Shown: positions 44,447 through 54,636, counted from the stretch's first letter. The stretch: DNA of 64,000 nucleotides from Methylothermaceae bacteria B42 (GCA_001566965.1 LSNW01000006.1:1-64000), one strand, 5' to 3'. Translations and numbers: made by a program. The notes: generated from the letters alone by a model not told the origin.

Positions 44447-45535
44447 GTGAAGTTCATTGCCGGAAGTTTGCTTTTACTTTTCATGGCCCTGCCTGTGTCG
44501 GCGGAGCGGATCAAGGACCTGGCTTCCATTGCCGGTGTCCGTGACAATCAATTGGTGGGGTACGGTTTGGTGGTGGGCCTCAACGGCACGGGAGACAAAA
44601 CCAAATTCACCGGCCAGGCACTGCGCAATATGTTGACCCGATTGGGGCTCACCCTGCCGCCAGGCGTCGATCCAAAGGCCAAAAATGTGGCCGCGGTTTC
44701 CGTGCATGCGGTTTTGCCCCCCTTCGCCAAACCGGGCCAGACCATTGACGTGACGGTATCGTCCATCGGCGATGCCAAAAGCCTGCGCGGGGGATCATTG
44801 TTAATGACCCCCCTGAAAGGAATCGACAATCAAGTTTATGCCATCGCCCAGGGGAATCTGGTGGTAGGGGGACTGACCGCCTCGGGCCAGGATGGTTCGA
44901 AAATTACGGTCAATATTCCCAGCGTTGGCCGCATCCCCAATGGCGCCACCGTGGAACGGACCGTGGCTTCGGCATTTTCCACCGCCAAATTCATCACCTT
45001 GAATCTGCACCAGCCGGATTTCACCACCGCCCAACGAATCGCCGCCGCCATCAACCGGGTTTTGGGGCCGGATACCGCCCGCCCCGCCGACAGTACTTCC
45101 ATCCGCGTTGGCGCGCCCCAGGATCCGGCGCAAAAAGTCACTTTTATGTCAATGATTGAAAACATGACTGTGGATCCGGGGGAAGCGGCAGCCAAGGTCA
45201 TTGTCAATTCCCGCACTGGCACCGTGGTCATCAGCCGGCATGTAAGGGTGCGCCCGGCGGCGGTCTCCCACGGCAATCTGGTGGTCACCATCCGCGAGAA
45301 TCCCGAAGTGAGTCAACCCAACCCGCTGGCCGGCGGGACCACCACGGTGGTGCCCCGGTCGGATATCAATGTTGAAGAAGAAGGCAAACATATGTTCATG
45401 TTTGATCCCGGGATTTCTCTGAACGAACTGGTGCGCGCCGTTAACCAGGTGGGGGCCGCGCCTTCGGATTTGGTGGCCATTCTGGAAGCCTTGAAAAGCG
45501 CCGGGGCTCTGCAGGCAGAGTTAATCATCATCTAA
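44447..45535 (+). CDS. flgI: FlgI, P-ring protein
   Basis: The 362-residue protein has a signal peptide ([19 protein letters not shown]) and the FlgI start [20 protein letters not shown] then [11 protein letters not shown]. It ends [20 protein letters not shown] and [15 protein letters not shown]. It polymerises in the peptidoglycan layer with help from FlgA. It starts 9 bp after flgH. Confidence 0.98.
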   Translation: MKFIAGSLLLLFMALPVSAERIKDLASIAGVRDNQLVGYGLVVGLNGTGDKTKFTGQALRNMLTRLGLTLPPGVDPKAKNVAAVSVHAVLPPFAKPGQTIDVTVSSIGDAKSLRGGSLLMTPLKGIDNQVYAIAQGNLVVGGLTASGQDGSKITVNIPSVGRIPNGATVERTVASAFSTAKFITLNLHQPDFTTAQRIAAAINRVLGPDTARPADSTSIRVGAPQDPAQKVTFMSMIENMTVDPGEAAAKVIVNSRTGTVVISRHVRVRPAAVSHGNLVVTIRENPEVSQPNPLAGGTTTVVPRSDINVEEEGKHMFMFDPGISLNELVRAVNQVGAAPSDLVAILEALKSAGALQAELIII

Positions 45536-45555
45536 TAGCAGGTCATGAACAGGGT

Positions 45556-45652
45556 GCGGGGAGAGGTGTTCCGGAAATGTTGGCGGCCTGGATGGCCGCC
45601 ATCAAGCCCCCAGGGAAGGGTTTACGGCGTTTTCCGGAACACCTCTCCCCGC
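45556..45652. repeat. Variable-arm hairpin element, copy C (flgI-flgJ gap)
   Basis: Arm GCGGGGAGAGGTGTTCCGGA (45556-45575, continuing AA to 45577) is perfectly complementary over 22 bp to 45631-45652. The core has inner stem GGCGGCC-TGGAT-GGCCGCC, ATCAAGCCCCCAGGGAAGGG and TTTACGGCGT. It lies 25 bp upstream of flgJ. Confidence 0.88.
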
Positions 45653-45677
45653 CCCCATTGTGAGAGAGTCTAAAGTT

Positions 45678-46580
45678 ATGCAAAAAGCCGCCGCTAATCT
45701 CTATACCGACTTCAAACAACTGGCCGATCTCAAGCGCCAGGCAAGGCAAAACAGCGAGCAAGCGTTGGAGAAAGTGGCCAGGCAGTTTGAGGCGGTTTTT
45801 TTGCAGATGATGTTGAAACAAATGCGCCAAGCCAGTATGGGAGACCCGATTTTCAATAGCAATGGACTCGAATTCTACCGGGATATGCACGACCAGCAAT
45901 TGGCGATGCATTTATCTGATCAAGGCAGCATCGGCATTGCAGATTTGATCGTACGGCAATTACAGCCGAAAAACGGTATTGCAGACCAAACTCAGAAAAC
46001 TCTGGAAGATTACCAGCGCCGGCCATTTCCATCTCCTTCGATGCCGATAAAAAAATCCAGTAAAGATGTGGCTAAACCAAGTCTGGCTCCGGTGGAAAAA
46101 TCTGAAACTGACCGTTTTGATTCTCCCCGGGAGTTCGTTAAGACGCTGTTGCCGGAAGCCCGAAAAGCAGCCGCCAAAATTGGCGTCGATCCCAAATTAC
46201 TGATCGCCCAAGCGGCCCTGGAAACCGGCTGGGGCAAAAAAATCATCCACCATACGGATGGCCGCAGCAGCCATAATCTGTTCAATATCAAGGCTGGCCG
46301 CATCTGGGAAGGCGACCGGGTAAATGTCGGCACGCTGGAATATCTGGATGGCGTGGCAGTGAAAAAGCAGGCGGATTTTAGAGCCTATGACAATTACCGG
46401 CAAAGCTTTGACGATTATGTGGCCCTGCTCCAGCAACCTAGATACCGGCAGGCGCTAGACAAGGCGGGCGATCCCAGGGCCTATCTGGAAGCCTTGCAAC
46501 AAGCCGGCTACGCCACCGACCCTGATTACGCCAACAAGATTTTATCCCTTTACCAACGCCAAACCCTGGCCGCTTTATAG
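45678..46580 (+). CDS. flgJ: FlgJ, rod cap and peptidoglycan glucosaminidase
   Basis: The ATG at 45678 gives 300 residues. The N-terminal rod-binding domain has VARQFEAVFLQMMLKQMRQA and FYRDMHDQQLAMHLSDQGSI. A linker then leads to the C-terminal glucosaminidase domain with the catalytic Glu in LLIAQAALETGWGKKI, SSHNLFNIKAG and YDNYRQSFDDYVALLQ. It caps the growing rod and opens the peptidoglycan. Confidence 0.96.
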   Translation: MQKAAANLYTDFKQLADLKRQARQNSEQALEKVARQFEAVFLQMMLKQMRQASMGDPIFNSNGLEFYRDMHDQQLAMHLSDQGSIGIADLIVRQLQPKNGIADQTQKTLEDYQRRPFPSPSMPIKKSSKDVAKPSLAPVEKSETDRFDSPREFVKTLLPEARKAAAKIGVDPKLLIAQAALETGWGKKIIHHTDGRSSHNLFNIKAGRIWEGDRVNVGTLEYLDGVAVKKQADFRAYDNYRQSFDDYVALLQQPRYRQALDKAGDPRAYLEALQQAGYATDPDYANKILSLYQRQTLAAL

Positions 46581-46594
46581 GAAGGAATTAGCCC

Positions 46595-48232
46595 ATGGGC
46601 AGCAATATACTGGACATCGCCACCTCCAGCCTGCGGGTTGCCAAGCAAAAGCTGGAAGTCACCAGCCATAATATCGCCAATGTTAACACTGAAGGTTACA
46701 GCCGCCAGCGGGTCAACGCCAATGCCCGCCCGCCGCAATTTTCCGGCGCGGGCTTTATGGGTTCCGGGGTAAAAGTCACTTCCATAGAGCGCGCCTACGA
46801 CAAATTCCTCACCAACCGAGTCAGAGCCACCACTTCCAGCTTTGCAGAGGTTGACCGTTTTTATCAAATGACCAGCAAAATCGACAACATCATTGCCGAT
46901 CCTGATTTGGGCGTGGCCAAATCCATGGAAAACTTCTTCAACGCCGTGCACGATGTCGCCGATGACCCGACTTCTCTCCCCGCCAGGCAAACCCTGTTGA
47001 CTGAAGCGGATACCCTCACGGATCGCTTCCATACCTTGAGCGGACAATTGGATGCCATGGAGTCTCAAATCCAGCAGGAAACTCAAGATCATGTGAACGA
47101 AATCAATTCGCTGGCGGAACAGATCGCCACCCTCAACGAAAAAATCGTCTATGAGGTGGGTAAATCCCAGGGCAAGCCGCCCAACGATTTGCTCGACCAA
47201 CGGGATGCGTTAATCAACCAATTGTCGGAGAAAATCGACGTCTCCCCACTTTCCAGACCCGATGGAGCGGTGGATATTTTTATTGGCAAGGGCCATGCCT
47301 TGGTCATGGGCGCGGACCGCAGCACCTTGGGGCTTCAGGCCAACCCCCTTGACCCGGACAAGCGGCAAATTACCTTGACGAACCAATTCCATACCATGGT
47401 GATTGATGAAGGACTCAGCGGTGGAGAACTCGGCGGGCTTATCCAGTTCCGGGAACAAGTCATGATTCCAACGGAAAATAAACTGGGCCGGTTAGCCGCA
47501 GGCTTGATGGTAGAATTCAACCAGCTACACAAAGCAGGATACGATTTGGACGGCAATACCGGCGTGGACTTCTTTACCATGCAGGCACCGGAAATTCCTA
47601 TCACCCAAGAGGGCACTGGTACGGTCACCGCCAGTTATGTGAACATCGCCGACCTTGAGGCCAGTGATTATCAATTGGCATACGACGGCAGCGCCTATAC
47701 CCTGACACGCTTGAGCGATCAAACCCAAACGACAATATCCTCTTTTCCGGCCACCGTGGATGGCATCGAAATTGACTTGGCATCCCCACCGACTGGCCCC
47801 AGTACTTTTTTAATCCGCCCCACTCAACAAGCTGCGGGGAAGATTAGTCTGAATATTTCCGACCCCCGGCAATTTGCCGCCGCCCAAACCGATACTTCTA
47901 CAGGATCGATTGGCGATAATAGCAACGCCCTGGAAATGGCCTGGCTAGAATCGGCAAAAAAAATGCTGGGCGGCACCGCCACTTTTCAGGATAGTTACGG
48001 ACAAATCGTAGCGGAAATCGGCACCACAGCGCGCTCAGCCAAAATCAGCCGCAACGCCCGGGAAGTCATCAAAAACCAGGCCACGACCGAACGGGAAAGT
48101 CTCTCCGGCGTGAATCTGGATGAGGAAGCGGCCAACTTGCTCAAATTTCAGCAAGCCTATCAGGCATCGGCGCAAGTCATCGCTATTGCCAGTCAAACCT
48201 TTGACGCCCTCCTCGGCGCGGTAAGGAGATAA
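46595..48232 (+). CDS. flgK: FlgK, hook-filament junction protein 1
   Basis: The 545-residue protein starts with ILDIATSSLRVAKQKLEVTS and HNIANVNTEGYSRQRVNANA. It has LLDQRDALINQLSEKIDV and ends EEAANLLKFQQAYQASAQVI then AIASQTFDALLGAVRR. Length and motifs are standard for FlgK. Its chaperone FlgN is encoded at 34570. AGGAAGGAATTAGCCC precedes the ATG. Confidence 0.98.
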   Translation: MGSNILDIATSSLRVAKQKLEVTSHNIANVNTEGYSRQRVNANARPPQFSGAGFMGSGVKVTSIERAYDKFLTNRVRATTSSFAEVDRFYQMTSKIDNIIADPDLGVAKSMENFFNAVHDVADDPTSLPARQTLLTEADTLTDRFHTLSGQLDAMESQIQQETQDHVNEINSLAEQIATLNEKIVYEVGKSQGKPPNDLLDQRDALINQLSEKIDVSPLSRPDGAVDIFIGKGHALVMGADRSTLGLQANPLDPDKRQITLTNQFHTMVIDEGLSGGELGGLIQFREQVMIPTENKLGRLAAGLMVEFNQLHKAGYDLDGNTGVDFFTMQAPEIPITQEGTGTVTASYVNIADLEASDYQLAYDGSAYTLTRLSDQTQTTISSFPATVDGIEIDLASPPTGPSTFLIRPTQQAAGKISLNISDPRQFAAAQTDTSTGSIGDNSNALEMAWLESAKKMLGGTATFQDSYGQIVAEIGTTARSAKISRNAREVIKNQATTERESLSGVNLDEEAANLLKFQQAYQASAQVIAIASQTFDALLGAVRR

Positions 48233-48235
48233 ATC

Positions 48236-49225
48236 ATGCGCCTTTCCACCCACTTGATGCAGAAAATGAGCATAAACTCGCTGCTCGATCAACAAAACAA
48301 ACTCAACAAAACCCAGCTGCAATTGGCCAGCGGCAAAAAGGTGTTGACACCGTCAGATGATCCCATTGCCGCGGCCAGATCGGTCGACTTGCAGGAAGAG
48401 CTGCGCAAACAAGAACAATTTCAGGATAATATCACTGTGGCTACCCATCGTTTGTCTTTGGAAGAAGCCACCCTGGCTTCGACTACCGATATTGTGCAAC
48501 GAGTTCGGGAATTGGCGGTCCAGGCCAATAATCAGGCAGTGCTGCGCCCTGAGGACAAGACTGTCATTGCCAAAGAAGTTCGCCAACTTCTCGACGAAAT
48601 GGTGGGACTGGCCAACACCAAGGACGCCAACGGTGAATACTTGTTCGCCGGGTTTAAATCCGATACCCAACCCTATCCCAATGCGCCAAGCAGCGCCCAA
48701 CCTCCCTTTTACGAATTTCAAGGCGATGCCAACCAACGAATGCTGCAAATAAGCGCCACCCGGCGCCTGGCGGACGGGGATTCAGGGCAAACGGTATTCG
48801 AGGACATTCCCACCGAAGGCGATTATGCCGACGCTACTGGCAATAAGGATAATCTCTTTAACATCGTTTACCACTTTGCCCTGGCGCTGGAAGGCAATCC
48901 GGCCGATAACGACACCAACACAGCAAACGGCGTTCCTGAAACCGCCGATGATTTCCTCAACAGCACCCTGGCCAACCTCGACCATGCCCTGGAACGGATT
49001 ACCGAAGTGCGGGCCAGTGTCGGCGCGCGCTTGAATGTTCTGGATCAGCAACGGCAAGTCAATGAACAATTTGCCCTGGAAATAAAAACCACCCTTTCCC
49101 AAACCCAGGATTTGGACTATGCCGAGGCCATCGGGCGCTTCAACTCAGAGCAAATCGCCCTGCAAGCGGCGCAGCAGTCTTATATCAAAGTCCAAGGGTT
49201 GTCTTTATTCAATTATTTGCGTTAA
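48236..49225 (+). CDS. flgL: FlgL, hook-filament junction protein 3
   Basis: The 329-residue flagellin-like protein starts MRLSTHLMQKMSINSLLDQQ and has LASGKKVLTPSDDPIAAARS, LANTKDANGEYLFAGFKSDT, and the C-terminal AIGRFNSEQIALQAAQQSYI then KVQGLSLFNYLR. It is the last gene of the operon and starts 3 bp after flgK. Confidence 0.98.
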   Translation: MRLSTHLMQKMSINSLLDQQNKLNKTQLQLASGKKVLTPSDDPIAAARSVDLQEELRKQEQFQDNITVATHRLSLEEATLASTTDIVQRVRELAVQANNQAVLRPEDKTVIAKEVRQLLDEMVGLANTKDANGEYLFAGFKSDTQPYPNAPSSAQPPFYEFQGDANQRMLQISATRRLADGDSGQTVFEDIPTEGDYADATGNKDNLFNIVYHFALALEGNPADNDTNTANGVPETADDFLNSTLANLDHALERITEVRASVGARLNVLDQQRQVNEQFALEIKTTLSQTQDLDYAEAIGRFNSEQIALQAAQQSYIKVQGLSLFNYLR

Positions 49226-49332
49226 CTGATAGGCTATCCTCTCCTTAGCTTCCATTAATCAAGCCCAGCTTGTTTTTTCCACAAAACAATCGCTTGTCTC
49301 ACTTGGTTTTGGCGCTACCTCCTTGTGCCGCA

Positions 49333-49359
49333 GGCAACTCTGAATAAATCAGAGTTGCC
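49333..49359. terminator. Hairpin downstream of the flg operon
   Basis: GGCAACTCTGA (49333-49343) and TCAGAGTTGCC (49349-49359) form a perfect 11-bp stem with a 5-nt loop, about 110 bp beyond flgL. No strong U-tract follows. The rest of 49226-49495 shows nothing recognisable. Confidence 0.5.
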
Positions 49360-49495
49360 CTAACATAAAACTGAAATGGTACGCCCAAAAGGGATCAGCT
49401 ATTTCACCCGTCATTAGACAATTGCAAAAAGATTGTATATAAAGGTGTTAACCCATCTTTCATGTTAGCCGCCTTATTATTACGTTAGTCTGGTT

Positions 49496-51109
49496 TTGAG
49501 GGGGGACAGAATAATAATTCATCGATTGAAGCCACCACCTCACTTTGGCGTGCGGTACAAAACAGTTTGTATTGCTTTATTTTTGTGTCTTACTTCCTCC
49601 TCCTTAAAATCAGCAGAATGGATTTATGAAATCCAGCGGGGGGACAATCTGTGGAACCTTTCCCGTCAATTTCTTATTGACATTAATCTATGGCCAAAAC
49701 TCCAGTCCTTAAATGGCATTAAGCAACCTCGCCGCCTTCAGCCAGGTACCAAGATCCGTGTTCCCATGGAATGGCTCAAGATTGTTCCAGGCAGTGCCTC
49801 AGTCTTAAATCTTTTCGGCAATGTTACTGCCATCGGCATGGCGCAAAAATCCCGGAAATTGGCCAAAGGTGATCTCTTGCCAACCGGTACTGTTATCCAG
49901 ACGGACGCCTCCTCCAATATAACTCTGCGATTTGACGATGGCTCGATTTTCCTGCTTAAAAGCAACGGCCAGGTAAAGCTCAAAAACCTCAAGGTTTACC
50001 CAGGCACCGGAATGGTGGATACCCGTCTGGAACAAAAAAAAGGTAAATCCGAAAGCAAGGTCAAGCCTAAAAAAGGACCAGGATCCAGGTTTGAAATCAA
50101 AACCCCATCGGCAGTGGCAGGGGTTAGAGGGACTGCCTTCAGGGTAGAGACATTACCTGATGGTGAGGTGACTGATTCTGAAGTCATCGAAGGGGAAGTA
50201 GCCGTGGCAGCAGGTGGTGCCACGCAGACAATACCCAAAGGCTTCGGCACTTCTGCAAAAGCCGGCGGACAGCCTTTACCTCCAGTCGAACTGCTGCCCG
50301 CGCCCAATCTCACACAAGTCCCTTCTACTTTTGAGCGAGACCCTTTTTATTTTCGCTTTCCCCATAAAACCGGTGCGATTGGTTATCTATTGGAAATAGC
50401 TCCCAATCAAAAATTTACTCAACTCCTTTATGAACAGGAATATCCTTCCACCACAATCAAAGTTTCCGGACTCGCGGAGGGGAGCTATGTCTTGAGAATC
50501 CGCGCCATGGACCGGCATGGACTCGAAGGCTTTGACGCTTACCACCCCTTCACGGTCAATGTCCATCCACCACCGCCTGAATTACTGCAACCCTTACCCG
50601 CCAGCCAAATATTTGCACATCAACCCATTTTCCGTTGGCGACCCGTTGAAACAAGCTTTGGTTACCATCTGCAGTTAGCATCGGATTTTCATTTTCGCCA
50701 TCCACTAATCAATGAATCGCACCTACAAGCCATCAGCCACATCGCCGGATTTTTACGGCCAGGCAAGTATTATTGGCGGGTTGCAGCCATTGACAGCCAT
50801 GGGAAACGCGGGCCTTTCAGCCCTGCCCGGGAATTTATCCGCCTGCCTCCGCCACCTGATATGGACATTATTAATACCAATGGCGTACCCAGCGCCTTGC
50901 AATGGCAAGCACCTTACGAAGACGCGCGTTACCGGCTCCAAATTGCCTGGGATCGTGGGTTTGAAATGGTCATTGCCGACATTCTGCTTGATAAACCGAA
51001 ATATTTTTTAACCCCACTCAAACATGGGGATTATTTTATCCGGGTAAAAACCTATGATGCCCAATGGGAAGGCCCCTACAGCCAACCTTTACTCTTGAAA
51101 GTACCTTGA
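49496..51109 (+). CDS. LysM-FecR domain exported protein
   Basis: The product of about 530 residues has a basic N-terminus and hydrophobic signal (TVCIALFLCLTSSSLKSA). A LysM domain follows (IYEIQRGDNLWNLSRQFLID to LQPGTKIRVP, residues about 43-95), then a FecR domain (about 110-260: LPTGTVIQTDASSNITLRFD and FEIKTPSAVAGVRGTAFRV). Repeated fibronectin-like segments follow (FYFRFPHKTGAIGYLLEIAP, YYWRVAAIDSHGKRGPF). It is likely periplasmic and peptidoglycan-bound. The start is uncertain: TTG at 49496 or TTG at 49526, neither with ideal spacing to the GGGGGAC stretch. The CHASE2 cyclase gene follows after 5 bp, suggesting that the two proteins work together. Confidence 0.85.
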   Translation: MRGDRIIIHRLKPPPHFGVRYKTVCIALFLCLTSSSLKSAEWIYEIQRGDNLWNLSRQFLIDINLWPKLQSLNGIKQPRRLQPGTKIRVPMEWLKIVPGSASVLNLFGNVTAIGMAQKSRKLAKGDLLPTGTVIQTDASSNITLRFDDGSIFLLKSNGQVKLKNLKVYPGTGMVDTRLEQKKGKSESKVKPKKGPGSRFEIKTPSAVAGVRGTAFRVETLPDGEVTDSEVIEGEVAVAAGGATQTIPKGFGTSAKAGGQPLPPVELLPAPNLTQVPSTFERDPFYFRFPHKTGAIGYLLEIAPNQKFTQLLYEQEYPSTTIKVSGLAEGSYVLRIRAMDRHGLEGFDAYHPFTVNVHPPPPELLQPLPASQIFAHQPIFRWRPVETSFGYHLQLASDFHFRHPLINESHLQAISHIAGFLRPGKYYWRVAAIDSHGKRGPFSPAREFIRLPPPPDMDIINTNGVPSALQWQAPYEDARYRLQIAWDRGFEMVIADILLDKPKYFLTPLKHGDYFIRVKTYDAQWEGPYSQPLLLKVP

Positions 51110-51114
51110 CGATC

Positions 51115-54012
51115 ATGAGTTTATCCATATTTCACCAGCCGAAAAAACCGATGGTTCTGCCCAAGCGTCAGGGCCACAAAGAACTGGCCCTGCTTTGGCT
51201 GATTTTATTGCTGATTGCCTATGCCCTTTTCCACTCGGGTGTTATTCAACGATGGAATTTATTGGCTTTCGACTATTCCGTGCGCCTCTTCTTTCGTGAA
51301 CCGAATCCGAAAATCGCCACTATCGCCATCGATGACCGAAGTTTGCAATCGCTTGGCCGCTGGCCCTGGCCCCGCTCAATTCACGGCAAGTTGATTCAGC
51401 GTTTGACCCAAGCCAAAACCTCTGCCATCGGTTTCAGCCTTATCTTCTCGGAACCAGATCCCAATCACCACAACAGTGACTTAAAGCTCGCAAAAGCAAT
51501 ACGAGCCAATGGAAAAGTGGTTCTACCCGTTTTGCATTTGCAAGATCCTGCCGTCATTGATGCCATCACGGCACATCCCCCTCTACCAGACCTGGCCCGG
51601 CAAGCGGCGGCACTCGCCCATGTTGACGTGGAGCTGGATATGGACGGCCTGGCGAGAGGGCTTTTTTTGCGCGCCGGGGTTGGCTACCCTCAGTGGTCAA
51701 CATTAGCTCTGGCAATGTTGGAAGTAGGAGGTGAAGCTATGCCTGAACCTTTACCCGGTAGCCGCAATACTAAACTAGATCATCCCTCACCCAAAGCGTG
51801 GGTAAGGGACCATCACGTCCTCGTTCCCTTTGCCGGACCGACCGGTACTTTTCCGGTTTATTCTTACGTGGACGTTCTAAGAAATGATCAATTACTTGAA
51901 CAACTGCGCGGCAAGTATGTTCTGATTGGGGTCACTGGCACCGGATTAGGGGGAAATCTGCCAACCCCTGTTTCCAGCACCTTTCAACCCTTGACCGCTC
52001 TGGAATTCCACGCCAACGTGCTGGATGGACTACTGGGCAACCTTCTTATCACCCCCTTACCCCAATGGTGGGAAATGGTGTTTACCTTATTTCTTGTTGC
52101 CATATTGTTAATAGCCTATGCCGCTACCCAGCCCCGATGGGCAGCACTGGTTGTCCTTGGGCTTATGATTCTGGCAGTGATGGCAAGCGCAATCCAGCTA
52201 AAGTTTTTTCACCGCTGGTCCGGCCCGGCGCTGCCGATATCCGGACTATTTTTTGGCTTCCTTGCGGGCAGTTGGCATCACCTCGATACAATTTTACGTC
52301 AACTTCACCACGAGAAAGAAAGAGCTGAAATTACCGTGCATTCCATCGCTGACGGTGTGATTACCACAGACCGACGTGGCCGTGTGGTATTCATGAACAA
52401 AATGGCAGAATCGTTAACCGGTTACAACCTTGCCAAAGTCAAGGGCCAATCCTTGGAGGCTGTTTTTCGTTTAAAAAATGAAAACGGCCAACCTGTTCCC
52501 ATTCGTTCTCTATTGGAAAACAGCAGGCGGAGCAAATTCAGCAGGCTGGACCAACAAACCATCCTCACCAATCGCCATCAAAAAGAACATATAGTCCGTG
52601 TGACAGTCAACACATTGCGCCAAGGGAGTAACGATAATCAGGGAATGGTACTGGCTTTCAGTGATATCAGCGAAACCAAAAATCTGATAGAACGCTTAGC
52701 TTATCAGGCCCACCACGACGAACTTACCGGCTTGCCCAACCGGACTTTGATCATGGACCGGATGAATCACGCCATCGCCCACGCCCGCAGAATGAATGAG
52801 CAAATCGCGGTGCTGTTCATTGACTTGGACAATTTCAAAAAAATCAACGACGGCCTCGGTCATTCCGAAGGCGATGCCTTGCTAATTGCAGTCGCTGACC
52901 GCCTCAAGAAGGTCATCCGGGAAACTGACTCGGTAGCCCGCATTGGCGGTGATGAATTCATCGTTCTTTATGAAAACCTGAATCACTCCGGCGGAGTCGC
53001 CTTGCTCGCCCAAAAGCTACTGGATGCCCTATCCAAGCCCTTTCAGATTAATAGTCATAAAATTTATCTTTCATGCAGCATTGGTATCAGTTTGTACCCC
53101 AAGGATGGGCACGACGTGGAATCGCTTTTAAAACATGCGGATATTGCCATGTACCGGGCCAAGGAAATGGGCCGCAACAATTTCCAATTCTTCTCCCAGG
53201 CAATGAACGAGCAGATTGTGGAGCAGTTGGGATTGGAAAAAGCGCTGCGCCATGCCTTGGAGCATGACGCTCTTGAACTTTACTACCAACCCCAGGTTCA
53301 TCTGGCCTCTGGAAAAATTGTGGGTGTGGAAGCCCTGGTGCGCTGGGAACACCCTGAAATTGGCCGGGTTTCACCGGCAAAATTCATTCCTTTGGCGGAA
53401 GAAACCGGCCTAATTATCCCCTTGGGAGAGTGGGTATTACGCCAGGCTTGCCAGCAGATGAAAATTTGGCAAACCCGACACAAATACCCCATATCCATGG
53501 GAATCAATCTTTCCCCTCGTCAATTCGCCGACACCAATTTAATGCCTATGATCCGGCACATAATGGAGGAAACACAGATTAATCCAACTTGCCTGAAACT
53601 TGAGATTACCGAAGGCGTTTTGTTGCAAGATTTTGATCATTCCATCCAATTCTTGAAATATTTTCGGGATATGGGCGGTTCCATCTCCATTGATGACTTT
53701 GGCACCGGCTACTCTTCCTTGAGTTACCTGAAGAAAATCCCCGCCGACCAGCTCAAAATCGACCAATCCTTTGTCACCAGCATTGCTGACGACCCCCATA
53801 CCAAGGCCATCACCCAAGCCATTATTACCATGGCCCACGCTATCGGTTTGGACGTGGTTGCCGAAGGGGTGGAAACGCATAAGCAACTGGAAATTCTGAA
53901 GACTCAACGATGCGATGAGGTCCAGGGGTTTTTTATCAGCCATCCCCAGCCGGCGGAAAGAATCGGCAGATTACTGGATGTCTGCTTCGACACTCAGATT
54001 TCGCTCAATTGA
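51115..54012 (+). CDS. CHASE2-PAS-GGDEF-EAL cyclic-di-GMP turnover protein
   Basis: The 965-residue membrane protein has an N-terminal anchor (ELALLWLILLLIAYALFHSG) and a periplasmic CHASE2 domain (IATIAIDDRSLQSLGRWPWPRS to YVLIGVTGTGLG, FHANVLDGLL). Three membrane helices, a PAS domain (IADGVITTDRRGRVVFMNKM), GGDEF (HDELTGLPNR, RIGGDEFIVLYE) and EAL (EALVRWEHP, EITEGVLL, DDFGTGYSSL, KIDQSFV, VAEGVE) follow. Both active sites look intact, so it may make or degrade c-di-GMP. It lies 5 bp after the LysM-FecR gene, which may relay an envelope signal to CHASE2. YcgR is a possible downstream target (inference). Confidence 0.95.
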   Translation: MSLSIFHQPKKPMVLPKRQGHKELALLWLILLLIAYALFHSGVIQRWNLLAFDYSVRLFFREPNPKIATIAIDDRSLQSLGRWPWPRSIHGKLIQRLTQAKTSAIGFSLIFSEPDPNHHNSDLKLAKAIRANGKVVLPVLHLQDPAVIDAITAHPPLPDLARQAAALAHVDVELDMDGLARGLFLRAGVGYPQWSTLALAMLEVGGEAMPEPLPGSRNTKLDHPSPKAWVRDHHVLVPFAGPTGTFPVYSYVDVLRNDQLLEQLRGKYVLIGVTGTGLGGNLPTPVSSTFQPLTALEFHANVLDGLLGNLLITPLPQWWEMVFTLFLVAILLIAYAATQPRWAALVVLGLMILAVMASAIQLKFFHRWSGPALPISGLFFGFLAGSWHHLDTILRQLHHEKERAEITVHSIADGVITTDRRGRVVFMNKMAESLTGYNLAKVKGQSLEAVFRLKNENGQPVPIRSLLENSRRSKFSRLDQQTILTNRHQKEHIVRVTVNTLRQGSNDNQGMVLAFSDISETKNLIERLAYQAHHDELTGLPNRTLIMDRMNHAIAHARRMNEQIAVLFIDLDNFKKINDGLGHSEGDALLIAVADRLKKVIRETDSVARIGGDEFIVLYENLNHSGGVALLAQKLLDALSKPFQINSHKIYLSCSIGISLYPKDGHDVESLLKHADIAMYRAKEMGRNNFQFFSQAMNEQIVEQLGLEKALRHALEHDALELYYQPQVHLASGKIVGVEALVRWEHPEIGRVSPAKFIPLAEETGLIIPLGEWVLRQACQQMKIWQTRHKYPISMGINLSPRQFADTNLMPMIRHIMEETQINPTCLKLEITEGVLLQDFDHSIQFLKYFRDMGGSISIDDFGTGYSSLSYLKKIPADQLKIDQSFVTSIADDPHTKAITQAIITMAHAIGLDVVAEGVETHKQLEILKTQRCDEVQGFFISHPQPAERIGRLLDVCFDTQISLN

Positions 54013-54024
54013 TTATCCTCAACA

Positions 54025-54636
54025 ATGAGAACAGCTATGCGCTTGTTATTCCGTATCATTTTTAGCATGAGTGTTATGTGCGTCATCCCTCCTGCCAATG
54101 CTTCTGATAATTGGCAACCGGGAAGAAAATTTATTGGGCTTCAGGCTGGCTGGGGAGAGGGGTTTTCTTTGGGGTTTTCCGGCAATGGTGATGGCCGGAG
54201 AGCAGAATATATTGCTATTTTGCCACAGATTGGTATGGATATTTCCGGCCTGGTAGGAACTGGCCGCTGGTATCAAGGAAATCTAGACGCCATCTTGGAA
54301 GCGGAATATTTCCACCAACAAGCGCCCGGGAATTCTGGGTTTTCCGCAGGCGGTGCATTAATTCTGCGTTACAACGCCCGCCACTGGCGGCGCTGGTCGC
54401 CTTACTTGGAAGCCGGAATTGGCATGGGATATTTAGACTTCGACTTACGGGACCAGGACGATGGCTTGGTGTTCTACCCTCAAGTAGGTATTGGTGCTAA
54501 CGTTAGACTGACAAAAAACTTAGCGTTTAACGCCGGATGGCGGTTTCATCATATGTCAAACGCTGGCACCAGATTGCCCAATAATGGCATTAACGCCAAT
54601 GTCTTCCTTCTGGGTTTTATGGTGTCTTGGCATTGA
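54025..54636 (+). CDS. PagL-like lipid A 3-O-deacylase (acyloxyacyl hydrolase)
   Basis: The 203-residue protein has a signal peptide ending PPANA and an outer-membrane beta-barrel. The C-terminal PagL signature is WRFHHMSNAGTRLPNNGINA then NVFLLGFMVSW; the H-x-SNA and preceding His belong to the catalytic site. It would remove the 3-O-acyl chain of lipid A in the outer membrane. It starts 12 bp after the cyclase gene and its 3' end overlaps the convergent MOSC gene by 20 bp. Confidence 0.88.
   Translation: MRTAMRLLFRIIFSMSVMCVIPPANASDNWQPGRKFIGLQAGWGEGFSLGFSGNGDGRRAEYIAILPQIGMDISGLVGTGRWYQGNLDAILEAEYFHQQAPGNSGFSAGGALILRYNARHWRRWSPYLEAGIGMGYLDFDLRDQDDGLVFYPQVGIGANVRLTKNLAFNAGWRFHHMSNAGTRLPNNGINANVFLLGFMVSWH

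Noticed and set aside
45556-45652. Simple rho-independent terminator interpretation of hairpin copies
   Set aside because: Long conserved interiors and absence of U-tracts do not fit, and copies B, C and D lie inside a single operon.
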